A stretch of DNA of 32,131 nt from Pseudomonadota bacterium (GTDB lineage Bacteria; Pseudomonadota; Alphaproteobacteria; Kiloniellales; J153). Positions 25,400-32,131 of this stretch are shown here, piece after piece (position 1 is the stretch's first letter; each line of letters opens with the position of its first letter). The position numbers and the translations under genes were made by a program. The notes beneath the pieces are model-generated. The model was not told where the DNA came from. It searched no databases and saw only the letters and a program-made list of their open reading frames with translations. The stretch lies in the NCBI GenBank assembly GCA_022572685.1, contig JACZVL010000012.1:1-32131 (forward strand), in the 5' to 3' direction.

Positions 25400-25982
25400 C
25401 GTGCAGGCCGCTCGCGCTGTCTGGTTCAAGCGTCAAGCCTGGTTGAGAGCCCACCCCGAGAAACTGGGGAAGCTTGTCTTCATCGATGAAACCAGCCTGA
25501 ACACAAAGATGGCCCGGCTGCGTGGACGGGCAAGGAAAGGCCAACGGCTGGTCGCCAGCATCCCGCACGGACACTGGAAAACAATGACCTTCATTGCCGC
25601 CCTCCGCCACGACGCCATGACCGCCCCATGGATAATCGATGGCCCCATGGATGGGCCGGCTTTCGTCACCTACATCACCACACAGCTCGCGCCCACGCTT
25701 CAAAAAGGGGACGTTGTCGTGATGGACAACCTCCCAACTCACAAGATGGCCGCCGCCAAAAAGGCCATTCAAGATCGCGGTGCCTGGCCTTTGTTTCTGC
25801 CATCTTATTCGCCCGACCTTAATCCAATCGAACTCGCCTTCTCAAAACTCAAGGCCCACTTGAAACGGCTGGCGCCACGCAGCGTGGACACGCTGTGGCA
25901 AAACACCGGGCAAATCCTATCCTTGTTCAGTAGCCAAGAATGCCAAAACTACTTCACTGCCCATGGATATACACCAGAATAA
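25329..25982 (+). CDS. IS630 transposase, catalytic (DDE) frame
   Basis: The catalytic part lies in the +1 frame relative to the first ORF; the frame opens before the A-run, and its own ATG is probably not used. The DDE triad is visible: FIDETS, VVMDNLPTHK and NPIELAFSKLK. It joins to the first frame at the A8 run (25361-25368), by transcriptional or ribosomal slippage. A simple disabling frameshift is the alternative, but A-run slippage is common in this family. The right terminal repeat begins just after the stop. Confidence 0.9.
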   Translation: MTGSAPTRSAIKKTAHATEQGRRDVQAARAVWFKRQAWLRAHPEKLGKLVFIDETSLNTKMARLRGRARKGQRLVASIPHGHWKTMTFIAALRHDAMTAPWIIDGPMDGPAFVTYITTQLAPTLQKGDVVVMDNLPTHKMAAAKKAIQDRGAWPLFLPSYSPDLNPIELAFSKLKAHLKRLAPRSVDTLWQNTGQILSLFSSQECQNYFTAHGYTPE

Positions 25983-25994
25983 ACCGGAAATGCT

Positions 25995-26345
25995 CTAGTG
26001 CAGCAAGCCGCTGGTGCTTCTCGGTTCGACCACGTAGCGCCAGCTACCGTCGGTCTGGCGCCGGACCATCTCCGTGCCGGTGCCGGCGAGCGTCACCGCC
26101 CGGCCCTCGGGCGTGGTGCCGGCGAGGCGCCAGCGGGAACCGAGCAGCGCCACGTTGCCGGTCCGCACGACGCTCCGGGTCTCCACCGTGATCTGTGGTT
26201 TGAGGGCGAGCAACTCGCGCAGCCCGTCGCGGCTCGGCGCCGCGCCCCCCTGCGCCGGGTAGAGCTCGGCGAGCGCTTTCAGATCGCCGGCATTCACCGC
26301 TTCGGCGAACTGGCGATGGACGTCCTCGGGTGTTCTGGCTGGCAT
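25995..26345 (-). CDS. SnoaL/DUF4440-like small protein, C-terminus altered by IS630
   Basis: 116 residues from ATG 26345 after AGGAGG. A nuclear-transport-factor-2 fold: VHRQFAEAVNAGDLKALAEL is the helical start, then strands ending DGSWRYVVEPRS. The TAG stop (25997-25995) consists of the duplicated TA plus the first base of the IS repeat, so the IS insertion created it, and the native C-terminus may have been longer. Family members are often small ligand-binding proteins or isomerases. It follows nemA by 16 bp, so the two are co-transcribed. Confidence 0.75.
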   Translation of the reverse strand: MPARTPEDVHRQFAEAVNAGDLKALAELYPAQGGAAPSRDGLRELLALKPQITVETRSVVRTGNVALLGSRWRLAGTTPEGRAVTLAGTGTEMVRRQTDGSWRYVVEPRSTSGLLH

Positions 26346-26361
26346 CTCGTGTACCTCCTGT

Positions 26362-27516
26362 TCAGGCCGCGGCGCCGGCGGTGGCGTCGAGCGCCGGGTA
26401 GTCGGTGTAGCCGCGCCCGTCGCCGCCGTAGAAGGTGGCCGGGTCGGGCGGATTGAGCGGCGCGTGCTTGCGGAAGCGTTCGGGCAGGTCCGGATTGGCG
26501 AGGAAGTGCTTGCCGAAGGCGACCAGGTCGGCGCCACCGGACGCCAGCGCCCAGTCGCCACGCAGGCGGTCGTAGCCGCCGCTGGCGATGTAGGGGCCGT
26601 CGAAGGCGGCGCGCAGCCGGCGCCGGTCGTAGCTCGGCTCCGGCACGCGGTCCGAGAAGTCCCGCTCGACCACGTGCAGGTAGGCCAGGCCGAAGCGGTT
26701 GAGCGCCCGCGCGACGTGGCCGAAGGTCGCGTCGGGGTCGGCGTCGGACATGGAATTGAAGCTGTTGACCGGGGAGACGCGGACGCCGACGCGGTTCGCG
26801 CCCCAGACCTTGGCCACCGCCTCGGTCACCTCGAGCAGCAGGCGCGCGCGGTTGGCGATCGGGCCGCCATAGGCGTCGTCGCGCCGGTTGGAACCGTCGC
26901 GCAGGAACTGGTCGAGCAGGTAGCCGTTGGCGGCATGCACCTCGACGCCGTCGAAACCGGCCGAGAGCGCGTTGCGCGCGGCCGCGCGGTACTGCTCGAT
27001 GATGCCGGGGATTTCCGCGAGCGCCAGCGCGCGCGGGGTCACGAAGTCCCGGGGGCCGTCGGGGGTCACGGCCTGGCCCTCGGGGCGGATCGCCGAGGGC
27101 GCGACCGGCAGGGCACCGCCGGGTTGCAACGTCGGGTGCGAGATGCGCCCGACATGCCAGAGCTGCAGGAATATCCGGCCGTCGCGGGCCCGAACCGCCT
27201 CGGTCACGCGGCGCCAGCCGGCGACCTGCTCGGGCTCGTGAATGCCCGGCGTGTTGGGATAGCCCAGGCCCTGGGGCGAGATCTGGCTCGCCTCGGTGAC
27301 GATCAGGGCGGCCGAGGCGCGCTGGGCGTAGTAGGCGGCGTTGAGCGCCTGGGGCACGCCGCCCGGCCCCGCCCGGTTGCGGGTCAGGGGCGCCATCACC
27401 ATGCGGTTGGCGAGGCTGTAGGGGCCGAGCTGGAAGGGCGTGAACAGGTCCGGGGGCCGGGGTTGGCGGTCGCCGGGGCTGGCTCCGGGCGCGGTTTTGG
27501 TGGGGAGATCGGACAC
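26362..27516 (-). CDS. nemA: Old yellow enzyme-family alkene reductase (NemA-like)
   Basis: 384 residues from a GTG codon 27516 preceded by GAGGAAT. An FMN-binding TIM barrel of the old-yellow-enzyme family: the substrate/flavin region LTRNRAG, the HAANGYLLDQFLR motif with the paired His and Asn that bind the enone oxygen, and PYIASGGYDRLRGDWALASG for phosphate binding. Such enzymes reduce activated alkenes, nitrate esters and other electrophiles with NAD(P)H. A TetR operator lies just upstream, and the TetR gene is nearby, as in the E. coli nemR-nemA pair. Confidence 0.93.
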   Translation of the reverse strand: MSDLPTKTAPGASPGDRQPRPPDLFTPFQLGPYSLANRMVMAPLTRNRAGPGGVPQALNAAYYAQRASAALIVTEASQISPQGLGYPNTPGIHEPEQVAGWRRVTEAVRARDGRIFLQLWHVGRISHPTLQPGGALPVAPSAIRPEGQAVTPDGPRDFVTPRALALAEIPGIIEQYRAAARNALSAGFDGVEVHAANGYLLDQFLRDGSNRRDDAYGGPIANRARLLLEVTEAVAKVWGANRVGVRVSPVNSFNSMSDADPDATFGHVARALNRFGLAYLHVVERDFSDRVPEPSYDRRRLRAAFDGPYIASGGYDRLRGDWALASGGADLVAFGKHFLANPDLPERFRKHAPLNPPDPATFYGGDGRGYTDYPALDATAGAAA

Positions 27517-27544
27517 CGGTCTATTCCTCGCTTGGCGATGTTTA

Positions 27545-27558
27545 GGACCGTTCGGTCC
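27545..27558. promoter_or_regulatory. Palindromic operator upstream of nemA
   Basis: GGACCG-TT-CGGTCC, identical to a site upstream of the TetR gene (28736-28749), with flanking bases (TTTA on one side, AGAATT on the other) also shared. It lies about 30 bp before the nemA start, where it would overlap the promoter. A 15-bp direct repeat follows (27557-27571 and 27573-27587). Confidence 0.8.
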
Positions 27559-27587
27559 AGAATTGGTAAAATCCAGAATTGGTAAAA
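27557..27587. repeat. 15-bp direct repeat next to the nemA operator
   Basis: CCAGAATTGGTAAAA occurs twice with one base between (27557-27571 and 27573-27587). It lies between the operator and the 3' end of the DOPA-dioxygenase-family gene. Its role is unknown; the copies may be half-sites for a second protein, or simply a duplicated promoter segment. Confidence 0.8.
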
Positions 27588-27603
27588 CAAGGACCCGCGC
27601 CGA

Positions 27604-27945
27604 TCACAGCACGCTCAGGTCGAGCTCGAGGATTTCGCCCAGCCACAGCGCGCGCTCGGCGTGGTCGGGCAGGTCCTGGCCGGTGTTGGGGTGGACCAGC
27701 ACCGTCAGGCCGTCGCGGTTGAGCGCCAGCCAGGGCACCAGCTCGCCGAACAACTCGGTCCCGAAGGCGATCTGGTAGCTCCCGCGCGGGTGCGGGCCGA
27801 TCGGCCGGTCGTGCCAGCGCCCCATGGTGATCTCGAAGCGCGCCTCGACGCCCGCGCGCAGCCGCGCCGCCGTCTCCTTGGTCTCCGCGTCGTAGTAGAC
27901 GTGGGCGTGGTAGCTCTGGATCATGTCGGTATCGAGCGTGGTCAT
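27604..27945 (-). CDS. DOPA 4,5-dioxygenase family protein
   Basis: 113 residues from ATG 27945. It matches the family in YHAHVYYD, GRWHDRPIGPHPRGSYQIAF and LVHPNTGQDLPDHAERALWL; the His residues are probable metal ligands. In fungi and plants the enzymes open the DOPA ring; bacterial members have no agreed substrate and may degrade catechols or act on other small molecules. The start overlaps the stop of the upstream 50-residue ORF (ATGA), so the two should be translationally coupled. Confidence 0.9.
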   Translation of the reverse strand: MTTLDTDMIQSYHAHVYYDAETKETAARLRAGVEARFEITMGRWHDRPIGPHPRGSYQIAFGTELFGELVPWLALNRDGLTVLVHPNTGQDLPDHAERALWLGEILELDLSVL

Positions 27946-28094
27946 GAGGTTTCTCGCTCCCTCGTGTCGCGCTCGCGGCAGCGGCCGAGCCACCGGGCGC
28001 GGAGCGCGGTCCACAGCCGCTCCGAGCGGCAATCCGGGGGCGCCGCGGTTGCTGGCTCCGGCGCCGGTATCGGTGTCGCTGTCTGGCTGTCCAT
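27942..28094 (-). CDS. Small 50-residue protein of unknown function
   Basis: ATG 28094 has an AGGAGG ribosome-binding site at ideal distance, 13 bp after the TetR stop, and the frame ends with an ATGA overlap at the next gene. The N-terminal half is Pro/Ala-rich (ATPIPAPEPATAAPP), the C-terminal half strongly basic (LWTALRARWLGRCRERDTRE), vaguely like DUF1127 proteins. The two Cys residues and the position in an electrophile-response operon invite a regulatory guess, but there is no recognised family. Confidence 0.55.
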   Translation of the reverse strand: MDSQTATPIPAPEPATAAPPDCRSERLWTALRARWLGRCRERDTRERETS

Positions 28095-28107
28095 GTCTTG
28101 TCCTCCT

Positions 28108-28695
28108 CTAATCGAGCGCCTGGAGCACGATGCGCGCCACGTCTTCCAGCGCGCCGCGCTCGGGCCGCGCCTTGGCCATCACCATCAGGCCGTTGAGGCT
28201 GGAGTTCAGGTAGCGGGCGAGGGCCTGGGTGTCGCGGTGGTCCGGGATCTCGCCGGCGGCGCGGGCCCGGCCCAGGGCCTCGCAGAACGCCGATTCCACC
28301 TGGTCCAGGCCGTCGCAGACCCGGCGCGCCGCGGCCGGGTCGCGGGGCGCCACCTCGACCGCCGAATTGTTGAGGAAGCAGCCGCAGCAGCCGCCCTGGG
28401 ATGTCACCATGGAGTCGATCAGGCCGTCGAACACCGCCGCGATGCCGGCCTTGGGGCTCGCGTGGGCGGCGATCGCGGTGGCGACGTGCTTGGCGGTGAC
28501 CGTGCGGTTGTAGTGATCGAGCGTGGCCAGGTAGAGCTCGTGCTTGGAGCCGAAGGTCTCGTAGAGGCTGGATTTGCTCAGGCCCATGGCGCACAGCAGG
28601 TCGCACAGCGAGGTCGCCTCGAAGCCCTGGGCCCAGAACACCCGCATGGCCCGGTCCAGGGCCTGGGTGGTGTCGAACTCGCGCGGTCGGGCCAT
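28108..28695 (-). CDS. TetR-family repressor, NemR-like
   Basis: 195 residues from ATG 28695, with AGGAGA upstream. The N-terminal helix-turn-helix is FDTTQALDRAMRVFWAQGFE followed by LCDLLCAMGLSKSSLYETFG; the C-terminal ligand domain contains a cysteine cluster, CCGC at 103-106, in a segment resembling NemR/AcrR-type regulators (CFLNNSAVEVAP). E. coli NemR senses electrophiles and HOCl through Cys106 and controls nemA. Here identical palindromes precede both this gene and nemA, so autoregulation and nemA control are likely. The gene is the first of an operon with the small ORF and the dioxygenase-family gene. Confidence 0.9.
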   Translation of the reverse strand: MARPREFDTTQALDRAMRVFWAQGFEATSLCDLLCAMGLSKSSLYETFGSKHELYLATLDHYNRTVTAKHVATAIAAHASPKAGIAAVFDGLIDSMVTSQGGCCGCFLNNSAVEVAPRDPAAARRVCDGLDQVESAFCEALGRARAAGEIPDHRDTQALARYLNSSLNGLMVMAKARPERGALEDVARIVLQALD

Positions 28696-28735
28696 GCCCG
28701 AAGCTCTCCTATGCGGGGGCGGTCCAATAGATTTA

Positions 28736-28749
28736 GGACCGTTCGGTCC
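28736..28749. promoter_or_regulatory. Palindromic operator upstream of the TetR gene
   Basis: GGACCG-TT-CGGTCC, the same as at 27545-27558. On the minus strand it sits in the 17-bp spacer between TTGAAT and TAAATC, a probable -35/-10 pair, so a bound repressor would block the promoter of its own gene 40 bp downstream. Confidence 0.8.
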
Positions 28750-28790
28750 GGAATTCAAGTGCATGCGAGCAAGCAGTTGTTTTCGCGGGG

Positions 28791-28805
28791 AAAAATGCTA
28801 GGCGC

Positions 28806-28810
<5 letters not shown>
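28791..28810 (-). terminator. Terminator-like palindrome at the aroC stop codon
   Basis: The 14-bp palindrome GCTAGGCGCCTAGC (28797-28810) contains the aroC TAG stop and is followed on the minus strand by A and five T. The stem would be only 5 bp with a 4-nt loop, so termination efficiency is uncertain. Confidence 0.4.
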
Positions 28811-29888
<1,078 letters not shown>

Positions 29889-29970
29889 CTCGGGTCTCTA
29901 TCAGTTCGGGCGCGGACGGTGCGCCTCGCGATCTAGGGTTCCGACTCCAACATTTCCTACCCGATGGGCG

Positions 29971-30175
29971 GAAGAAAGATTCACCACGGAGGCACAGAGG
30001 CACAGAGAACCAAGAAAGAGTCACCACGAAGGCACGAAGAGCACAAAGACACTAAAAAAATATTTGGTTGCGCGCTACGCGCGCGGAAAACCTTCTTCGT
30101 GTTCTTTGTGTCTTCGTGATGACCTTTTTGGTTGGTTCTCTGTGTCTCCGTGCCTCTGTGGTGAGTCTTTTCTTC
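29971..30175. repeat. Imperfect foldback repeat (about 205 bp) between aroC and fabI
   Basis: Left arm 29971-30050 (GAAGAAAGATTCACCACGGA at its start) and right arm about 30090-30175 are imperfect reverse complements, with a central hairpin GCGCG-CTA-CGCGC (30070-30082) and an A-run at 30054-30060. Each arm is itself made of related units of the CACCACGGAGGCACAGAGG / CACGAAGGCACGAAGAGCAC type. It is much less GC-rich than its surroundings and has no coding frame. Repeats of this wording occur in many unrelated bacterial genomes; I cannot classify it further. Confidence 0.85.
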
Positions 30176-30227
30176 GTGTCTCACGCCTGCCGAAGTCGTA
30201 CGGCACGTGCCGCTGGCTCCTTGCGGT

Positions 30228-31067
30228 CTAGCTTTGCGGGTTGAAGTTGCGCAGCATCTCGGCGACCTCGGGGGCGGCCTGGGTCGACATCATGCCGACC
30301 ACGTGATAGCCGGAATCGACATGGTGGATCTCGCCGGTCACCCCGCTCGACAGGCCCGACAGCAGGTACAGCGCGGCCGCGCCGACCTGTTCGGTGTCGA
30401 CGTTGCGGTGCAGCGGCGAGTTGTACTCGTTCCACTTCAGGATATAGCGGAAATCGCCGATCGCCGAGGCCGCGAGCGTCTTGATCGGCCCGGCCGAGAT
30501 GGCGTTGACCCGGATGTTCTGCTCGCCCAGGTCGGCCGCCAGGTAGCGCACGCTGGCCTCCAGCGCCGCCTTGGCGACCCCCATGACGTTGTAGTGCGGC
30601 ATCACCCGCTCGGCGCCGTAATAGGTCAAGGTCAGCAGGCTGCCGCCGCCGTTCATCAGCGGCACCGCGCGCCGGGCCACCGCGGTGAAGGAGTAGCAGG
30701 AGATGTCCAGGCTCTTGACGAAGTTATCGCGCGAGGTGTCCACGTACTTGCCCTTGAGCTCCTCCTTGTCGGAGTAGGCGATGGCGTGGACCAGGAAGTC
30801 GAGCCCGCCCCAGCGCGCCTCGATCTCCTCGAACACCGAGTCGATGCTGGCGTCGTCGCTCACGTCGCAGGGCAGCACGATGTCCGAGCCGACCGATTCG
30901 GCGAGCGGCCGCACCCGCTTGGCGAGCGCCTCGCCCTGGTAAGTGAAGGCCAGCGCCGCGCCCTGGGCGGAGACCGCCGAGGCGATGCCCCAGGCGATCG
31001 AGCGCTCGTTGGCCACGCCCATGATCAGGCCGCGCTTGCCCGCCATGAGCGGTTCGGTCTCGGTCAT
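30228..31067 (-). CDS. fabI: Enoyl-[acyl-carrier-protein] reductase (NADH), FabI
   Basis: 279 residues from ATG 31067 (ATG 31046, MAGKRGLIMGVANERS, is an alternative). A short-chain dehydrogenase fold with the FabI-type nucleotide motif GVANERSIAWGIA and the catalytic Tyr-x6-Tyr-x6-Lys pattern (YYGAERVMPHYNVMGVAK). It reduces the enoyl-ACP double bond in fatty-acid elongation in the cytoplasm. The C-terminal end GYHVVGM is typical. It is divergent from the YihY-family gene and precedes aroC. Confidence 0.96.
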   Translation of the reverse strand: MTETEPLMAGKRGLIMGVANERSIAWGIASAVSAQGAALAFTYQGEALAKRVRPLAESVGSDIVLPCDVSDDASIDSVFEEIEARWGGLDFLVHAIAYSDKEELKGKYVDTSRDNFVKSLDISCYSFTAVARRAVPLMNGGGSLLTLTYYGAERVMPHYNVMGVAKAALEASVRYLAADLGEQNIRVNAISAGPIKTLAASAIGDFRYILKWNEYNSPLHRNVDTEQVGAAALYLLSGLSSGVTGEIHHVDSGYHVVGMMSTQAAPEVAEMLRNFNPQS

Positions 31068-31193
31068 TGCTGCCTCGCGAAAGCTGCGCCACCTGGGAGG
31101 TTTTGCGGCATCCTACAGCAATGGCGGGACCGGTCCAAGGTACGGGAGCGCGGGCCGGATCGAATTAATCGGAAATTGCTTTAGAATGACGCC
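31068..31193. promoter_or_regulatory. Divergent gap between fabI and the YihY-family gene
   Basis: This 126-bp gap must hold promoters for both strands. The most AT-rich part is around 31159-31187 (CGAATTAATCGGAAATTGCT and following bases). I could not assign -35/-10 boxes with confidence. Confidence 0.35.
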
Positions 31194-32131
31194 ATGACCG
31201 GGATTCGCCCAGACCGCCCAGACCGCCCAGACCGCTGGGGCGACGGAGGCCGCCGCGTCGTCGCGTGGCTGCGCCATGCCTTCACGCTCCGGCGCCGGGG
31301 CGGCTTCCTCGGCTACGCGGCGCGGCGCTTCCTGGCCGATGGCTGTCCGCTCAAGGCCGGCGGGCTGGGCTACGTCTCGCTGCTCGCGGTGGTGCCGCTG
31401 ATCGCGATCGGCGTGGCGGTGCTGGCCGGGTTCCCGGTCTTCGAGCCCTGGCGCGACCGGGTCCAGGATTTCCTGCTCGCGGTGCTGGTCGCCGAAGCCG
31501 GCGCCGAGGCCCGCGCGCAACTGGCCGTCTTCGTCGCCAACGCGAGCCGCATGACCGGGCCCGGCCTGGCCTTCCTGGCGCTGGCCGCGATCCTGCTGAT
31601 GGCCAACGTCAGCGGCGCGCTGAACGCGATCTGGCGGGTCGCCGAACCGCGGCCGCTGGCGCTGCGCTTCGCCGTCTACTGGGCGATCCTGACCCTGGGC
31701 CCGCTTTTCATCGGGGCCTCGCTCTCGGTCTCCGGCTACGCCTTCGCGGCGGTCGCGTGGTTCGGGGTTGAACCCGGCGCCGGCGGCCTGGTCGAGCTGT
31801 CGTGGCTGCTGTCCTTCGCACTTGCCGTCCTGGGTTTCGCGTTGCTCTATTTCCTGGTGCCGAATCGCGCGGTGCGGGCCTGGCACGCGCTGGCCGGCGG
31901 CTTCGTCGCGGCGCTGCTGTTCGAGGCGCTCAAGCGCGGCTTCGGCCTCTATCTGGAGCAGTTTCCCTCCTACCAGGTGATCTACGGCGCGCTGGCCGCG
32001 ATCCCGGTGTTCCTGGTCTGGCTGTATCTGGCCTGGACCGCGGCGCTGTTCGGCGCCGAGATCGCCGCCGCCATGCCGGAGTGGCGCGCGGCCCAGGCGC
32101 GCGGCGGCGCCGAGGCCGGGCCCGGCGCCCG
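31194..32131 (+). CDS. YihY/BrkB-family inner-membrane protein (C-terminus off right edge)
   Basis: 312 codons are present from ATG 31194; the gene runs off the window. The N-terminus has a 9-bp tandem repeat (CGCCCAGAC three times, encoding RPDRPDRPDR). It is followed by a family-typical segment (LKAGGLGYVSLLAVVPLIAI) and about six membrane spans, including FLALAAILLMANVSGALNAI and VIYGALAAIPVFLVWLYLAW. The family was long mislabelled ribonuclease BN; its function is not established. No convincing ribosome-binding site is seen. Confidence 0.9.
   Translation, partial: MTGIRPDRPDRPDRWGDGGRRVVAWLRHAFTLRRRGGFLGYAARRFLADGCPLKAGGLGYVSLLAVVPLIAIGVAVLAGFPVFEPWRDRVQDFLLAVLVAEAGAEARAQLAVFVANASRMTGPGLAFLALAAILLMANVSGALNAIWRVAEPRPLALRFAVYWAILTLGPLFIGASLSVSGYAFAAVAWFGVEPGAGGLVELSWLLSFALAVLGFALLYFLVPNRAVRAWHALAGGFVAALLFEALKRGFGLYLEQFPSYQVIYGALAAIPVFLVWLYLAWTAALFGAEIAAAMPEWRAAQARGGAEAGPGA

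Larger units (their letters stand above)
24950..25995 (+). mobile_element. IS630-family insertion sequence (1046 bp)
   Basis: Terminal inverted repeats GAGCACTTCCGGTT (from 24950) and AACCGGAAATGCTC (to 25995) match except for one base. They are flanked by TA at 24948-24949 and 25996-25997, the target duplication of this family. Length and the two-frame transposase are typical. Genes on the two sides are unrelated, so the left target gene's missing part was deleted, perhaps by recombination with another copy. Confidence 0.92.

Overview
The window is about 32 kb of GC-rich DNA, most likely from an alphaproteobacterium related to Rhodospirillales. The evidence is gene content and codon use: high third-position GC, a thrS-infC-rpmI-rplT-pheS-pheT block, a bifunctional SAT/APS kinase and a Sox thiosulfate-oxidation cluster. 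No rRNA, tRNA or CRISPR array was recognised.

Left part (1-11420). An exported protein of unknown function runs off the left edge. Next comes a small AhpD/carboxymuconolactone-decarboxylase-like gene in which an in-frame TGA sits exactly where the second cysteine of the CxxC-x3-H active site belongs. A 7-bp hairpin with a G-containing apical loop follows 19 nt after it. This looks like an uncatalogued selenoprotein (Cys-Gln-Tyr-Sec) and is the most interesting item here. The sulfur region follows: soxS and soxW (periplasmic thioredoxins, divergent), then a leftward cluster soxX-Y-Z-A, a terminator-like hairpin, and soxB-soxV-soxT. No soxCD is present in the window. Diverging from soxX is a fused sulfate adenylyltransferase/APS kinase whose sulfurylase ATP-binding motif (normally QTRNPxHRAH) is extensively substituted. 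An alpha/beta hydrolase gene follows.

Middle (11421-23608). A GT4 glycosyltransferase precedes the translation block thrS, infC (apparently starting at the rare codon ATA), rpmI, rplT, pheS and pheT. A 262-264 bp MITE-like element with perfect 34-bp terminal inverted repeats separates pheS from pheT, starting in the pheS stop codon and ending about 12 bp before the pheT start. Then come a ParDE toxin-antitoxin pair with a visible operator/promoter, a DUF925 nucleotidyltransferase-like gene, a HicB/HicA pair and lepA.

Right part (23609-32131). An AraC regulator diverges from a His-rich Tat-signal gene that is cut off by an intact IS630-family element. Beyond it is an electrophile-response-like module: a TetR/NemR-like repressor, a 50-residue small ORF, a DOPA-dioxygenase-family gene, an old-yellow-enzyme reductase and a SnoaL-like gene. 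Two identical 14-bp palindromes lie in front of its two transcription units. The window ends with aroC, a 205-bp foldback repeat, fabI and a truncated YihY-family membrane protein.
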